Of a stretch of DNA of 64,000 nucleotides, positions 46,982 to 59,700 are shown piece by piece; position 1 is the stretch's first letter, and every line of letters starts with the position of its first letter. Made by a program: the position numbers and the translations under genes. The stretch is from Prinsepia uniflora (lineage: Eukaryota; Streptophyta; Magnoliopsida; Rosales; Rosaceae): contig CM064873.1 of NCBI GenBank assembly GCA_032719365.1, positions 35,627,742 through 35,691,741 of the forward strand, written 5' to 3'. The notes under the pieces are model-generated. The model saw nothing but the letters and a program-made list of their open reading frames with translations. It ran no database searches and was not told where the DNA came from.

Positions 46982-48120
46982 TAGGGATGGCCAAATGAGG
47001 TTTTTTTTAAGGTGTGGGTATATCCTTACCCTATATGGGTACAAATGGGTTTTATATCCATTCAGACCCATCCTCAATTTTTGAGGGTTTACCCAAACCC
47101 TACCCATTGGGTAATGAGTACCCATGACATTTTACATTTATTTTCTCCTTCCAATTTTTTTTCCTTGTGTTTCATTTTGTTTTAACTTCTAATTTTTCAT
47201 CATTTTCAATTTATTTTGCTTTTCATTTTTCTTTTTACTTTTCATTTTTCTTTTACTTTTTATTTTTTATTTTTTTAATTTTCATTTATCTTCAACTTTT
47301 TATTTTTAACTTCTAATATTTTTTCCTTTCAATTTCGTTTGCTTTTTTTTTTGTTTGCTTTTCATTTTTTTTCTTTCAAATCCTCTCAATTTCTATTGGA
47401 GTTTCTGCTACAACCGGTCCTGAAATTTAAAGTGAATATTAGTAAATGACCAATTTAACCTTATATCCTTAATTATCAAAATTTGCCGAGTTGATCAAGG
47501 GTAGTGAATGAGTTATTTGAAAAGTTGACTCGGAAAACTTTTCAATTAAATGAAGAATGAGTAGAAAATGTCGACATGGAATTCAAAACTTGAAAACAAA
47601 ACTTGTTAGAAATTTCATTATAAACAATTTTTAAGAATTTATAAAACTCCCTTTAAATTATTTTATGGTTGTGAAATCTTGAAAAATTTATATAGTTTAC
47701 GTTGATTTTTTTTTTAAATCATTTAAAATGAATGATTTAAGTTCTTAACAAAATTTTGATGTTAATATAAATTCGTAATATTTTTGTGTTTAATGTTTTT
47801 TTAAGAAAGATGAAATAACTGATATTTAATTGAAATAATGAAATTTTAAATAATAGTACCTAATAAATAATAGTAATAGTAAGAATAGAAAGAAAAGAAA
47901 ATTAGTAAAGGGAAGAAAGAGTGTTAAAAATTCGTAGATAATTTGAAGGGTGGATAAAGAATATACTTTGAATTTAATGGGTATTAAATACCCTCAATAC
48001 CCATGGGTAAACCCTCACTCTACCCACTAGATGATGTGTAAATTTTTGCCAATTTAAGTTTTACCTATTTCAACAATACTCATGGGTACCCATGCCGATG
48101 GGTAATTATGCCCATCTCTA
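46982..48120. mobile_element. non-autonomous hAT element (1.14 kb)
   Basis: The left end TAGGGATGGCCA and the right end TGCCCATCTCTA form imperfect inverted repeats. The 8-bp flanks CAATGGAG (46974-46981) and CCATGGAG (48121-48128) match at seven positions. Subterminal regions on both sides carry many copies of ACCCATGGGTA-like motifs. The interior is AT-rich with no coding sequence. The TAGGGATGGC terminus and 8-bp duplication are typical of hAT MITE families. Confidence 0.85.
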
Positions 48121-48128
48121 CCATGGAG

Positions 48129-48709
48129 GATCTAAGGTCTGAACTCGGGTGATTTGAGGGTGGGGCATGAGAAGGGATTAGTTTGAGGATTGGAAGGAAG
48201 GGACGAACATGATGGAGATGAGGTGAAAGAAATGGGCGCGCCGCTAGCTAGGCACTGGCAAAGAAAATAGCTAGGGAGAATAATGGAGGGTGTCCTTAAA
48301 GAGATGTTATTGTGTTTTACCTCCCCAGTTATTATATAATGCCCTTATAATGATGGTATATAGGTGCCTTGATAGTAAATGTGTAGAATTATATAAGAAT
48401 TTTCAAGGGGCTGGAATCTTGAAAATTTACAGAAAATGTCTTGATGTTGTTTTTGGCATAACTTTCTTGTTTCTCAACCATTTTGAGTGATTTAAATTGA
48501 ACAGTTTTTTATATAGTTTATGACGGTGTTATAATTGAAAACTATAACGTATAAAAAATTTACAAAAATTGAAGTTTGTGAGGAAATATTGTTTTTTTCT
48601 CAATTTTTATTTGTCCCTTTTTTCTCACAAGAAGAGGTAGGAGATCAAACCCAAATTAAGGATGAAAAAATATGGTTAAGGATGTAGTCATGGTGGATTT
48701 GCCGAGGGG

Positions 48710-48798
<89 letters not shown>

Positions 48799-48969
48799 AT
48801 AATTGATTGAAAGAACTAATAACTTGTTGAGGTGCTTTTAGGAGTATATATACATTTGACCAAATGACAAATATTTTGAAATTTATGTTACTATAGATTG
48901 AGGTTATGAAAAGTGTGTATTTCAAATATTTCTAGCAAATGGATGCAGTGCGTTACCATAATGCTTTTT
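48129..48969. other. intergenic with a long (GA)n microsatellite
   Basis: Nothing gene-like except short open frames. The purine repeat at 48713-48794 dominates. Confidence 0.5.
48713..48794. repeat. (GA)41 microsatellite
   Basis: 82 bases of uninterrupted GA, which generates a false Ser-Leu repeat frame on the reverse strand. Long perfect runs are usually polymorphic. Confidence 0.95.
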
Positions 48970-49862
48970 AATTGGTTATAAATATGAATTCTATACAAAT
49001 GGCTAACTATTTACATATGAATTCTATACAAAAGGCTAACTATTTACTATTTACATATATAGTATATGAGAAGGTGGGCCAATACATGACGCACATACGT
49101 GCCCTCTTACATACTGACATACATGTCACACATACGTGCCCTTGTGCATACTGACATACATGTCACTCATACATGTCACACATACATGCCCTCGTACATG
49201 TTGACATACATGTCACACATACGTGCCCTCGTGCATACTGACATACATGTCACACATACGTGTCCTTGTGCATGCTGACATACATAACACTCATCCATGT
49301 CGAGCATACATGAACTTACACATCCGCTTGACACATTACTGAGCTGCTCAACATATTACCGAGCACCCACATACGCTCGACACATTACCAAGCTATTCAA
49401 CACATTACCGAGCACCCACATATGTTTGATACATTACCGAGCACCCACATCCGCTAGACACATTACCGAGCTGCTCGACACATTACAGAGCAACCACATC
49501 CGCTCGACACGTTACCGAGCTGCTCGACACATTAACGATCAACCACATACGCTCGACACATTACCGAGGTACTCGACACATTACTGTGTCAACACTCGCT
49601 CAACATATTATTGAGCTACTCATACATGGAGTCATACTCACCGGGGGACTACCAGAGCGCAATCGCTACAATATCAACCCACTCAGACATCCAACACACT
49701 ACAAGGTGTCTTCTCTTTCGCATCCTACCTCGGCCGAGGACTTGGGGGACTGATGTTAGTACATCGAACAGAGCAGTGCAAAGGCAAGGAGTTTCTCGGT
49801 CAGTGCACTTTACTCGAAGTCTTCAACCGAGGCAACTTGTCTCAATCAAGAACTTGGGGACT
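48970..49862 (+). mobile_element. 3' internal region of an LTR retrotransposon with two minisatellites
   Basis: It ends at a PPT-like GAACTTGGGGA just before an LTR at 49863; a similar GACTTGGGGGACTG lies at 49740-49753. Minisatellite A (about 49084-49305) has roughly 37-bp units around 'acatacgtgccctcgtgcatactgacatacatgtc'. Minisatellite B (about 49330-49615) has roughly 26/52-bp units around CGACACATTACCGAGCTGCT. No gag or pol coding remains. Confidence 0.6.
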
Positions 49863-50762
49863 TGTTGACGTTACACCTGACCAAGTAACGGTTTAACGAT
49901 CCGTCCCGAATTTCAGGATTAGATTAGTGACTAATCATGATTAGTGAGGTTAATCGGTGATTAGTTGAGCGAAATCGGACGAACAATGCAAAATGACTGT
50001 TTGGCCCCTAGGCGTGGGTAAATCATTGACTTTTGGTTCTGGCGGTCAAATGGACTTTGACCTATGACTGTGACGTAGTTCGAAACGTCACGAGTTCATA
50101 GACAGGTAGCACGTTCAATTCTGACATTCGAGGAAGAAGTTATGGCGTTCGGAAGTTTAAGGGTACTTTGGTAATTTTTTTTAAAAAGGGAAAATAGTTG
50201 ACTTTTGGACCAAGAGGTCCGATGGCCGAGGGCCAAGGACCGTTACGTAGATCGAGATGATACGAATCCGTAGACAGATGGTACACTGAAATCGAACTTC
50301 GAACGGGAGAGTTATGGGTCACAGAAGGTCGATTTCACTATGCATGTATTTCGAGACGGTGATGACTTGGCAATATCTGATTGGACAGATATTTTAAGTG
50401 GGACCCATGGATGAGTTACAAGTGTCACTCATCCCATTGGTCAAATCCCCTAAATTGTGGATCTATATTAAATAAATATTATTATAATTATTATTTTATA
50501 ATTAATCTTTTTACCACTCAATCTTGGCCCTTCATTCTAATTTAATCTCTCAATCCTCACCATCCATCCCATCTCCCTCTCATCTGATCAGCCTTCATCT
50601 CCCTTGTCTCTCACAAACCCGAAACCATATCCATTACACCATTTCTTCATTCTCCATTTTCAAACACAACAAACACCACCCCTCACCACCATTAATTATA
50701 TGTGCTTGTGTGTGACCGTGAGAGAGTGATGAAGGACTGAGGAAGACAGGAATGGTAAGGGC

Positions 50763-53453
50763 TGACAGGACCGCCCCCGAAAGGGGCATCGATAACCATG
50801 CCCGGTCCTGCTCCCGTCTGGCAAGATGACTGAAAATCTCAAGTTACCCTCAGTACTTGCCAAACCAGGGATAGCCACACGTACTTACTCATGCCTCCGC
50901 CCCTCGTACAGCCTCGAACAACGAGCCACGACCTGGAGGGTCAATAAAAACCAAAAGGTGTGAGTGGACAAAAATAAATCAGTTTAGCAAAACAGTTACA
51001 ACAAACGTTTTTACCCTCCGCGTAAAAACGAATGCATGCATACAAAAATCATTTCGCAATCGGTTAAGATTTTCCACATAAGAAAAACTGTGTATCAAAT
51101 TCCAAAACAAGGAAAAACTCGTATGAGCCTCAAAATCATTTTTCCTTTCTCAACCGTCGGGTCTTAGCCCGCAATCATAAACACCGGGCCTCAGCCCAAA
51201 ACCACGAATCAAAACCAAATGCACAACATGATCCAAAACCATCAACCATATACCGGGCCACTGCCCAACTCAACCGAAACATCAGATATCCTCAATAAAT
51301 CACAAGTCAATCATTTTGCTGGATATCAAGTGCGCCCAAGTCTTTAAACTCAAAACCATACGCATAAACAGGCCTTCCCGGGATTTCAACGAGTCTTTAA
51401 ACTCAGAACTTAATCAATAGGCCTCGGGGGTATCACAGTAACCGAGTCTTTAAACTCACGAGTCTTTAAACTCATTAAGGGACCTCCCCCGTCATCAATT
51501 AACCGAGTCTTTAAACTCAAAACGTGCTCCAGCAATAGCACCGGGTCTTTAAACCCAAAACAGTTTTCAACGGGTCTTTAAACCCCAAAACAGTTTTCAA
51601 ACACAACAACGTGGGATCCATCCCAAAACCACATTTTTCACAACAGGACACATGGTCCGAATTTCCACATTCAATTCCCCAAATCATACTTCACAAACAT
51701 AATCAAATTATCATTAAACACGGGGCATGCAAAATCAGACCAAATGACTTTATTAAATCCTTTTTCATTCCCGAATTCGAATTCGCAACAATGATTCCGT
51801 AAGCCGGCATCCGGAAGCATCATCCTGAACCCAAACCAAGAATCCGCTTTAAATTTTCGAAAACCGAAATCTCGTAAATCAAAGTTACTTTTGTGCCCCG
51901 AGCATCAAGCCCGAAATCACCTTTTTCAAATCCATTTTAATTCTTAGAAATCACTTCTTTCTCAAATCTTACTTTCAACACATCAAACCCACAATCATAA
52001 TCACCAAAATCACGATCCAATCAAAACATACTCAAAACCCATTTTTAAAATCCTCGAAATCACAAGTCTCATTTCAATTCCCAGATTCAAACATCAACAG
52101 TGATCAAATCACAATAACTCGAAATCTCGTAAAACGTGCAAATCCGGAACGTTCTCGAAAAACGTGTCAAAATCGTAAGTCACACTCGCAAACCATAAAC
52201 AACCTTCTTAAATCATTTTACACCCATTTCATATAACTTCTTTCATTAAACCATCATTAAGCACACGAGTGACCATAGTCTCGAAATACGTGTAATTTCA
52301 CATGTATAGTAGAAATGCGTATAAATACGGGAATCAAATACGTATAAATACGGAAACCAAAATCAATCACAACTCATAATCATAATCATAAAATCACAGA
52401 AATAATTTATGCATGCATTAAATGTTGAAAGCAACGTCCACTCACACACCAATTTTAAGGCTCGATTTCGCGCCGTACGCGTTCCCGTAATTTCCGGCAT
52501 TTTCCAAAAACTCGAGTCCTGTCCGAAAACATACTTTAGTGTCACTAAGGGCTTACATAAAAACATACTAATTTCCCAAAATTTTCCGGGAATTAATCGT
52601 TAATTACAAACGTAACGGAAATCTTCGGACCCTCGGAACCACATTGAAACGGTGTCCGATAAATTCGATACCAACGTTAAAATGTTCGTTACAATGTGTA
52701 GGACAAAAGCCATTTTGAACTCACCTTGAAATTCGGGTCCACGCGCCCTCACGCGCCGCCGTGAGTGTCTGCGCGTGAGCCCACGCGCCTGCTACAGTAC
52801 CCCTGCACAGTTCATCGTTCTCACCCGCCAAACCTGCAATACGGGTTCTTCAACCCACGACACAACCCGGTTAAATCCTTATCAAAACTCACTCAATTCC
52901 TCCCTTCATTCCACCTAAATCATTCCTCATCAGGTTAATTTAGGGTCCCATTCATTAATTATCTTCCATTAGCCCTAAATCAGTCAACTCGAACTCGAAC
53001 ATCCAAACGGGTCGAAGTACGAAACTCACCCAAATCGACCCCATTCCAAAATTAACTTAGGCAGGAGTTTCCAGAGACCTAAACGAACACTTTAGCACCA
53101 TCAATTTGAGGGGAAATTACCTGGAGGTTGTCGAACTCAAGCTCGAAAATCTCTGAAACCAGGGGCCTCCATTCAGGGCTTGTCTGTGATGGATTTTCCC
53201 CGAAATTGATGCGGTTGGTTCCCAAATGACCCCAGAGGATTAATACGATCCTCAGCTTCCTTCAACTCGACTCCTAGTTTAGAAATCGAATTTCCCTCCA
53301 AAACTGTTTTTCTCTGAAACCGGAGCTTGAGTCCCTGAGCAAACCTCGATCAAACCTCTTCAATCCTTGCACGATTGTGTTCCAGTCACTCCCAGAAAAC
53401 TCCCTCAGTGTCTAGATTGGTCCCATAACCCGTAGGAATCAAACTCTGGATTC

Positions 53454-53484
<31 letters not shown>

Positions 53485-54324
53485 ACCCGAAATGGTTTTC
53501 TCCATGGTTTCTCCCAGCTCTACACTCTCACACTCAACCGAATGGCTCCCCAGCTCACCAGACACTCAAGTAATCGATCAGAATGGACGACAACTCGTGG
53601 GTGACACACTGAAACTCCCTGGAATTTGTTTCCCGCAACACAGAGATCCACAACCATTTTTAACTCCTCCCGAGCACGGTAAGCAGTCCCAACCCTCACG
53701 CCTTGTCTCCAATATCCTCAATTCAATTAAACAATACTCTGATCCGTCCACTATTGATTAAACAATGGCAATGATCAGAGCACTCACAACACGGTGGTGC
53801 AGTCCCTGTTTTTCACGGTGGTGAACAGTAACCACCGTGTAAATGACCAAAATGCCCTCAGTTGGCAGATTACCAAATTGCCCCTCACCTTCCGTGACCC
53901 GTAACTTGGTCATCCGATGTCCGTTTCAAGAGTTCCGCCCGTCGTTGTACTCGGGGCATTAAGACCTTCCTAACGGTTCTTGGCCCTCGGCCATCGGACC
54001 CCCGATAAAAAAGTCAACATTTTTCCTTATTTCGTCCAAATTACGGAAATGCCCCTGGACTTCCGAACGTCATAACTTTCACCACGAACGTCGGAATCGA
54101 ACGTGTCACCCGTCTATGAACTCGTGACGACCCAAACTACATCACGGTCATCGGGCAAGGTCCATTTAACCGCCCGAATAAATAGTCAACATTTCACCAA
54201 CGACTAGGGGAAAAACGGTCATTTTGCCACGTTCGTCCGATTCCACCAAACTAATCACCGATTAACCCCCATTAATCATGGTTAGTTACCAATCTAATCC
54301 CGAATTCCGGGATGGGTCGTTACA
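50763..54324 (-). mobile_element. CCCGTCCC-family copy, complete, perfect 5-bp duplication (3.56 kb)
   Basis: It begins with the tail TGACAGGACCGCCCCC and ends with the head GATGGGTCGTTACA. Both flanks are AGGGC (50758-50762 and 54325-54329), giving the cleanest boundary definition of the family. Landmarks on the minus strand match the copy at 26197-29778 block for block, including the TTTAAA-centred hairpin array (51340-51590) and the GTGAGTGGAC/GTCCACTCAC pair (52436, 50960). No open frame encodes anything recognisable, so the whole 3.56 kb behaves like a solo LTR. Confidence 0.9.
53453..53485. repeat. C22 homopolymer followed by A11
   Basis: 22 C then 11 A inside a minus-strand family copy; the G-run counterpart lies in a different element, so they arose independently. 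Length uncertain. Confidence 0.75.
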
Positions 54325-57036
54325 AGGGCACACGGCGGTGGTCCACGACGGGGAAACCCGAAAACCGTGAGGTAAGGATTCAAAAATTAGATTTTTAATC
54401 CTAGGGAGTTTTAACTGATTCTATTAATGGAAAAAGGGTTTCTGTAAGTTGTAGGAGCTTATTGTAATCAAAATGGGGAGCTGGGACAGTCTGGAACGAC
54501 GGGGAACAGCGGAGGAAGTCACCCCCCGCCATGGTCGACCTTAGAGGTATGGGTTGCACGGTTTTCTTATGTTTTAAAGAGTGAAAAAGATAGGAAAGGA
54601 TGATAGGAACACTTAGGGATTAAAATAGGTTGAGATGGACCGAAAATGGACGGGTTTGGATGTTGAACCGGTCCAGATCGGTTCGGCTGGTTTAGTTGCA
54701 GTGGACCGGGTTTGGCTGAGGGAAGAAGATGAACAGTGTACCGGGCGTGATCTCACGCGCAGAGGCTTCCTTGGGCGCGTGGGGGCGCGTGAGGAACATT
54801 TTGGGAATGTCTTCAACACGTGAAATCTTCTATTCGATGCAACCAATATTTTCGGACTAGTTTCGTGTCGATCGGACACCGTCTCGATAATGTTCTGGGC
54901 ATCGGAAGGTTTAGGATCGATTTTTAAAATTGTTAAAAATTCTAGAAAATTACGGGGCTTTAGTGGGAGGTTATTTAAGTAGTTAGTAACCTTCTATTAC
55001 GATTTGGACAAGTTTGGGAGTCCCGATGAAGACGATTGGCTCAGGAGAGCCGTATGACACGTATATCGAGGCGGCAGCTCGGACGGTCTGTGAGTGGACC
55101 TTGTTTTCTAAATTGGTGCATGTATAAATGTTTATTATATGTTTTATTACATGTTTTGTGATGCCATGAGTGCATTTGAGTGTGGTTACGTATTGGCACG
55201 TATTTCGAGGTTTCGACCTTATACGGTGTCTATACGTGTTTGTATTTCCTTATTGGTTTAAATGAAATGGATTTGGATTTCCAAAAGGATAAACTCTGGC
55301 ATGAGACCCAATTGGTTTTGTCTCGGGCATATGACGCTATTGATGGCCTACGGGTCTGAATCGTGGTCGCGGCAAGTGTTATGTGCACGGCGACCGACGA
55401 TACGACGCTTGCCTCCGGATTGAGATGTGTTCCTACCGGAGAGGTCACGATGAATCTGTGGTCGGGCAGCCAATGGAGGCTTGACTTCGTAGTGCTGACG
55501 GTTTAGGATATCGATGGGTGATGAGTGCACCATGATCTTGTGGTGGTCGCGTTGGTTGATTCGTTCACGGCGACATATCAGGATTGAGGGTGGTCCTGGA
55601 TGGATGGTTGTACGCATCACTATGATCGGAGTCGTGACTGACCCTGAGATATCGGGCACGATGCCCAGTGAGTCATGTGTTCGGGCACGAGGCCTAGTTT
55701 TATTTTATGGTTATGATTTCGGGTCGGGGACCCTAATGGATTTCCAGGTTTTATGGGAACCGGCATGAAACCTTGGAAAGTTTTCATGATTCATGACGAT
55801 TTATGGGAACTGGGTATGAATCCGTTGAAAGGTTTTAAGGATGATTTCGTTATATATATATGTATGTATATTCATATACCTTACTTTACTTGTACTATCT
55901 CCTCCGGGGAGGGTCGTTGGTCTGAGTAGACCCCGGAGTAGTCACGGAGCACCGACTGAGTGGAGTCGCCCCCTAGTTGGGTTCCTTACTCTCAGGGAGG
56001 CATGGATCGTAACCTCAGGACGGGTCATTGGTCTACAAACATTGAGCTTGGACTCTGGGAGACTTGGGTTTGAGACCCCGGGTAGCACGCGTGTAGCTTT
56101 GGAATCGGTGACAGGATTGGTTGTGTGATTATATGTATATATGATATATGAGAGATGATATGTGATGTGTACAGGTTTTGGGCTGAGTCCTGTATGGAAT
56201 TGGGCAGTGGCCCGTATGGTTGATTTCTTTATGGATTTGGGCAGTGGCCCGTATGGTTGGTTCTTTATGGTTCTTTCGGTTATGACTTTGGGCTTAGTTC
56301 CTACATATGATTCATTTGGTTAAATGTTTTTCGAATGCATGCATGCTTTTTAGTGAAGGGTACAAATGTCTTCGTTAAAATGTTTTTATAAACTCTTATT
56401 TTGTCAACTCACGGCATTTAATGTTTTGACTGCCCTTCAGGTTGACAGTGGATGTGCACTGTAGCAGAGATCGAGATATCACATACCTCCTCCGGATCCT
56501 GGCGTACTCTGATAGCCTGAGAGGGCAAAGGTTAGAAATATCCCTTGCCTGACACTTCGTGTCAGACGAGAGCAGGGTCGTCCCGCATTAATCTCAGGGG
56601 GATTGGGATGGGTCCTGTCAAACGAGCTTACCAAAATACTACATTGGACCACGGGATAAACCCACCGGAAGACCTCAAAGATCATACAAGGCCCATTCCT
56701 TAAAGCCCATCACTACTACTACGACCTAAACCCTAGATATTTTCCTATAAATAGGGAGCCCCCTCCCTCATCTAGGGGATTCCACTCCCCCATTAGAGGG
56801 GACTGCTTTTCTCTCTCTTTAAAAACTTGGGAGCTCCCATCCCTCTCTACTTTTACTTCCCTTTCTCTCTCTAAAGGCTCTAAGTCAATTATATTATGTA
56901 AACAAAACACTATTATACTAATGAGAGTGAGGCAACGCAGTGGACGTAGCCTGATTTGGGTGAACCACGTACGTTCTTGTGTCTTGGTGTGCGTGCGTGT
57001 CTTTACAGTCTCGTTGGTACATTTTTTGCATCAACA

Positions 57037-58309
57037 ATATATATATATATATATCATTTGCTAAGTTTGAATGTTTTATCGGTCCTCTTTACTTACACAT
57101 CTTAAGATAACTATCTTCTTCAAAAAATTTCAACCAGCAATCCAAACCCAAAAAGAAAAAGAAAAAGAAGCCTCCTCATATTCATAACTGCTATCAATCT
57201 ATTCAACGTAAAACTACATCAAACTTCACATCAAAAAATTCAAGACAAAAACTATTTTTTAGAATAATTACAAACCAAGAATTGTACACTCCAGTAATAC
57301 AAAATTAGAAGATATATGAACACATTTAAAAATGAAGAGGAGTTAAAATTTAGGTTGTATAGTGAGAATTCAAGGGATTTAGTTTCTACAAAACTCAAGG
57401 GCTAATATTTTTCAACCATCTGGGTAGATTCGAAAGCAGCTATTAGTTAGCTTCTAGGTCAATTTTATATCTTTATAATTGAAATAACATGGCTTATTTA
57501 TTTTATGAATATTTGAGTTTGTGGCAAGCTTGTACACTATAGTATGTTATTATTTTTTAAAAAATACAATATGTTTCTTTTAACTTGAGTTTGTGTGCCT
57601 TACTGCAATCTTTTCAGGTTTACTGAAGTAAAATCTCTATAATCTCTTCTCTAAAATACAAAATTCTTGGAATTTGAATCAAATGAAAAAATATTATCAT
57701 CTATAATTACTTAATTGAACCCAAAACAATTCATTAAAACTCAGTAGGCTTTCACTTTGAATCAGCGAAACCAGAAAACCCTCTTCTACAATCCCTTATT
57801 TAAAACCCAAATTCATGAAATTTGAATGAAAAATCCTAATATATTCCTCCAAAGGATGTTATATATGTGATTATAATTATATAGAATGAATGATTGAATG
57901 AAAATGATAGATTGGATAAAAACTATTTCAATCATTTATCCCAAATTGCATGAGATTTTGTTTTCAAGTCAGCTATGCAAAGTAAAATTCCTTAATATAA
58001 GGCCATACAAAAATTGAAATCATAAAGAGACTAGTAAATTGAATTGAAGGCAAAGGCACCACCTTGTTGACTTCAACAGCTTTTCTCCAAGGTCTTGTTG
58101 TTTTCCACTCAGAATAGTGTAAGGGCTTAAGCTTTGCTACAAACCTTAAAAAAAAAAAAAAAGAATTCCTATAAGAAAAAATGCATATAATAAACACCCC
58201 TAACTCTTGAAATACAAAGAATGCGTATAACAAACTGCAAAGTTAGGAACATGACTAGACACCATAAAGCCTCTTAGTAATTGAAAAGATAACAGCCCAA
58301 AAACGCAAT
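57037..58309. other. AT-rich intergenic DNA, no gene seen
   Basis: Begins with a (TA)n run directly at the LTR border. The short reverse-strand frame at 57973-58233 shows no domain. Confidence 0.5.
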
Positions 58310-59700
58310 TGTAATGGCCCGAAAGTTAGAGAAAAGTAAATTTGGAAAATAAAAATAAAAATGACAATTTTGCTCTTAGAAGGTCAAAGATTGACTTTTT
58401 GACCTAGACATTTTTTAGACATTCTGCAAGGACCATTATGAAGGTCTCAGACTCTTGAGTTTGTAGACATGTGGAATGTTGAAATCAGAGGTCGACTGAA
58501 TTTGATACGGGTAAAAAATACCTAGGGGAATTTTGGTAATTTTAACATAAATGGGTATTTTGGTAATTTCACAGATGAGATATTGTTTACTGGTGACATA
58601 CGTCTAGAAAGACCTGATATTTTCCCTCTTCCATTTCCCCACTGACCTACAATCCTATATATATATATATATATGTATAATGTGCGTGTGTGTTGGTGAC
58701 TTCGGTGGAGAAGAGCCGAAAAAGAAAATAACCATGAAGAAAGAAACTCGAGAAAGAGAAACAGTCGGGAGAAACCCGAGAAGGAAACCCGTGAAGTTCA
58801 AAATGTTGGTCATGGATCATCAAAGTGTTTTGAAGTGACAGGACCCGTCCCACACAGGATGTTGATAACTGTGCCCGGTCCTGCTCCATTCTAACAAGTC
58901 CACTAAAGTTCCGAAATTACCCCACATCACTTATCAGAAAAGGGATGATTGTATTGATTTCTGCTTAAGCCTCCGCCTTTTAACTAGCCCCGATCATCGT
59001 GTCACGGCCTAGAGGGTCATCAAAAACAGAAAAAGTGTGAGTGAACAAAAATAATATCATTTGAAAACACATTTCAAAATACATTATTTTTGTCCACTCA
59101 CACCTTTTCTGTTTTTGATGACCCTCCAGGCCGTGGCACGAGGATCAAGGCTAGTTAAGAGGCGGAGGCTTAAACAGAAATCAATACAATCATCCCTTGT
59201 CTGATAGGTGCTGCGGGGTAATTTCGGAACTTCAGTGGACTTGTCAAACGAGAGCAGGATCGGGCACGGTTATCAAGGTCTCGTGTGGGACGGGTCCTAT
59301 CATGAAGCCTCTTTGTGTCTAACTAAGGTTTCTTGAAGGTCGTTCGAGGGTCATATTAAGCTAGAAAAGATGAAGGTTGGAGGTGGGAAAGTCCCAGAAA
59401 TGGACCTTGAACCATGGCCGAAAGTTTAAGGTGTGGGTTCTTGATTCATAGCTCTTTTTACCTAGTTTTGGAATCATAGAACTGTTCTTAAGGTTCGTTT
59501 AGAAGTGATTGGATGTGGAAGGGAAGAAAAAGGTTGAAAACGAAGGTTTTAGAACCGGTCGGTTGACCGAGTCATTCCCTGCGTGCAGACACCATATGCA
59601 AGAATTTTGAAGAACTTTTTGAAGGATGGGTTGACCTCATCTAATCTTAAGAACTGCAATGAAGTATCTAGCTTTGTCCAAATTTAACAGAATACTGTTA
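58310..59700 (+). mobile_element. diverged relative of the CCCGTCCC family, head half only
   Basis: It starts TGTAATGGCCCGAAAG, then follows the family head layout in diverged form: 'aggtcaaagattgactttttgacc', 'gtagacatgtggaatg', 'ggtaattttaacataaatgggtattttgg', and near 59550 'gaaccggtcggttgaccga'. The 3' end is unclear (end approximate). A foldback copy of the main family sits inside it at 58836-59302. Confidence 0.45.
58836..59302. mobile_element. foldback element made of two inverted CCCGTCCC-family tails (467 bp)
   Basis: Ends are TGACAGGACCCGTCCC and GGGACGGGTCCTATCA, with a perfect TGAAG duplication (58831-58835 and 59303-59307). The arms pair over about 210 bp. From the outside in they contain the 'cccggtcctgctcc' block, GACCCTCTAGGCCGTG and finally GTGAGTGAACAAAAATAA facing TTATTTTTGTCCACTCAC around a short loop near 59060-59080. 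The loop falls exactly at the family's internal GTCCACTCAC motif. The clean duplication shows it inserted as a unit. Confidence 0.88.

Larger units (their letters stand above)
49892..56620 (+). mobile_element. CCCGTCCC-family copy, plus strand, holding another copy
   Basis: It starts TTTAACGATCCGTCCC (normal G in position 2 replaced by T) and ends GGGATGGGTCCTGTCA. Flanking pentamers are AACGG (49887-49891) and AACGA (56621-56625). Without the nested copy it is about 3.16 kb. It contains the conserved palindrome at 50409-50434, GTGAGTGGAC near 55091, 'tcgggcacgatgccca' modules near 55650-55690, GCATGCATGC near 56337 and GTCAACTCACGG near 56402. Confidence 0.82.
49863..57036 (+). mobile_element. 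LTR (about 440 bp) of a separate retrotransposon, interrupted by a nested insertion
   Basis: It starts TGTTGACGTTACACC and ends TTTTTTGCATCAACA (inverted TGTTGA[C/T]G termini). The actual LTR is 49863-49896 plus 56626-57036; the middle is the CCCGTCCC copy at 49892-56620 with its duplication. The right piece has LTR promoter character: CCTATAAATAGGG near 56741, a CT-rich leader, then GAGTGAGGCAACGCAGTGGACGTAG, as found in U5 regions of plant LTR elements. The interior lies to the left, so this is the 3' LTR of a plus-strand element. Confidence 0.7.

Noticed and set aside
48656..48925. reverse-strand open frame of 89 residues
   Set aside because: Mostly Ser-Leu from the (GA)n repeat.
49084..49615. 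CRISPR-like array
   Set aside because: Units are contiguous tandem repeats without unique spacers, in a plant retroelement context.
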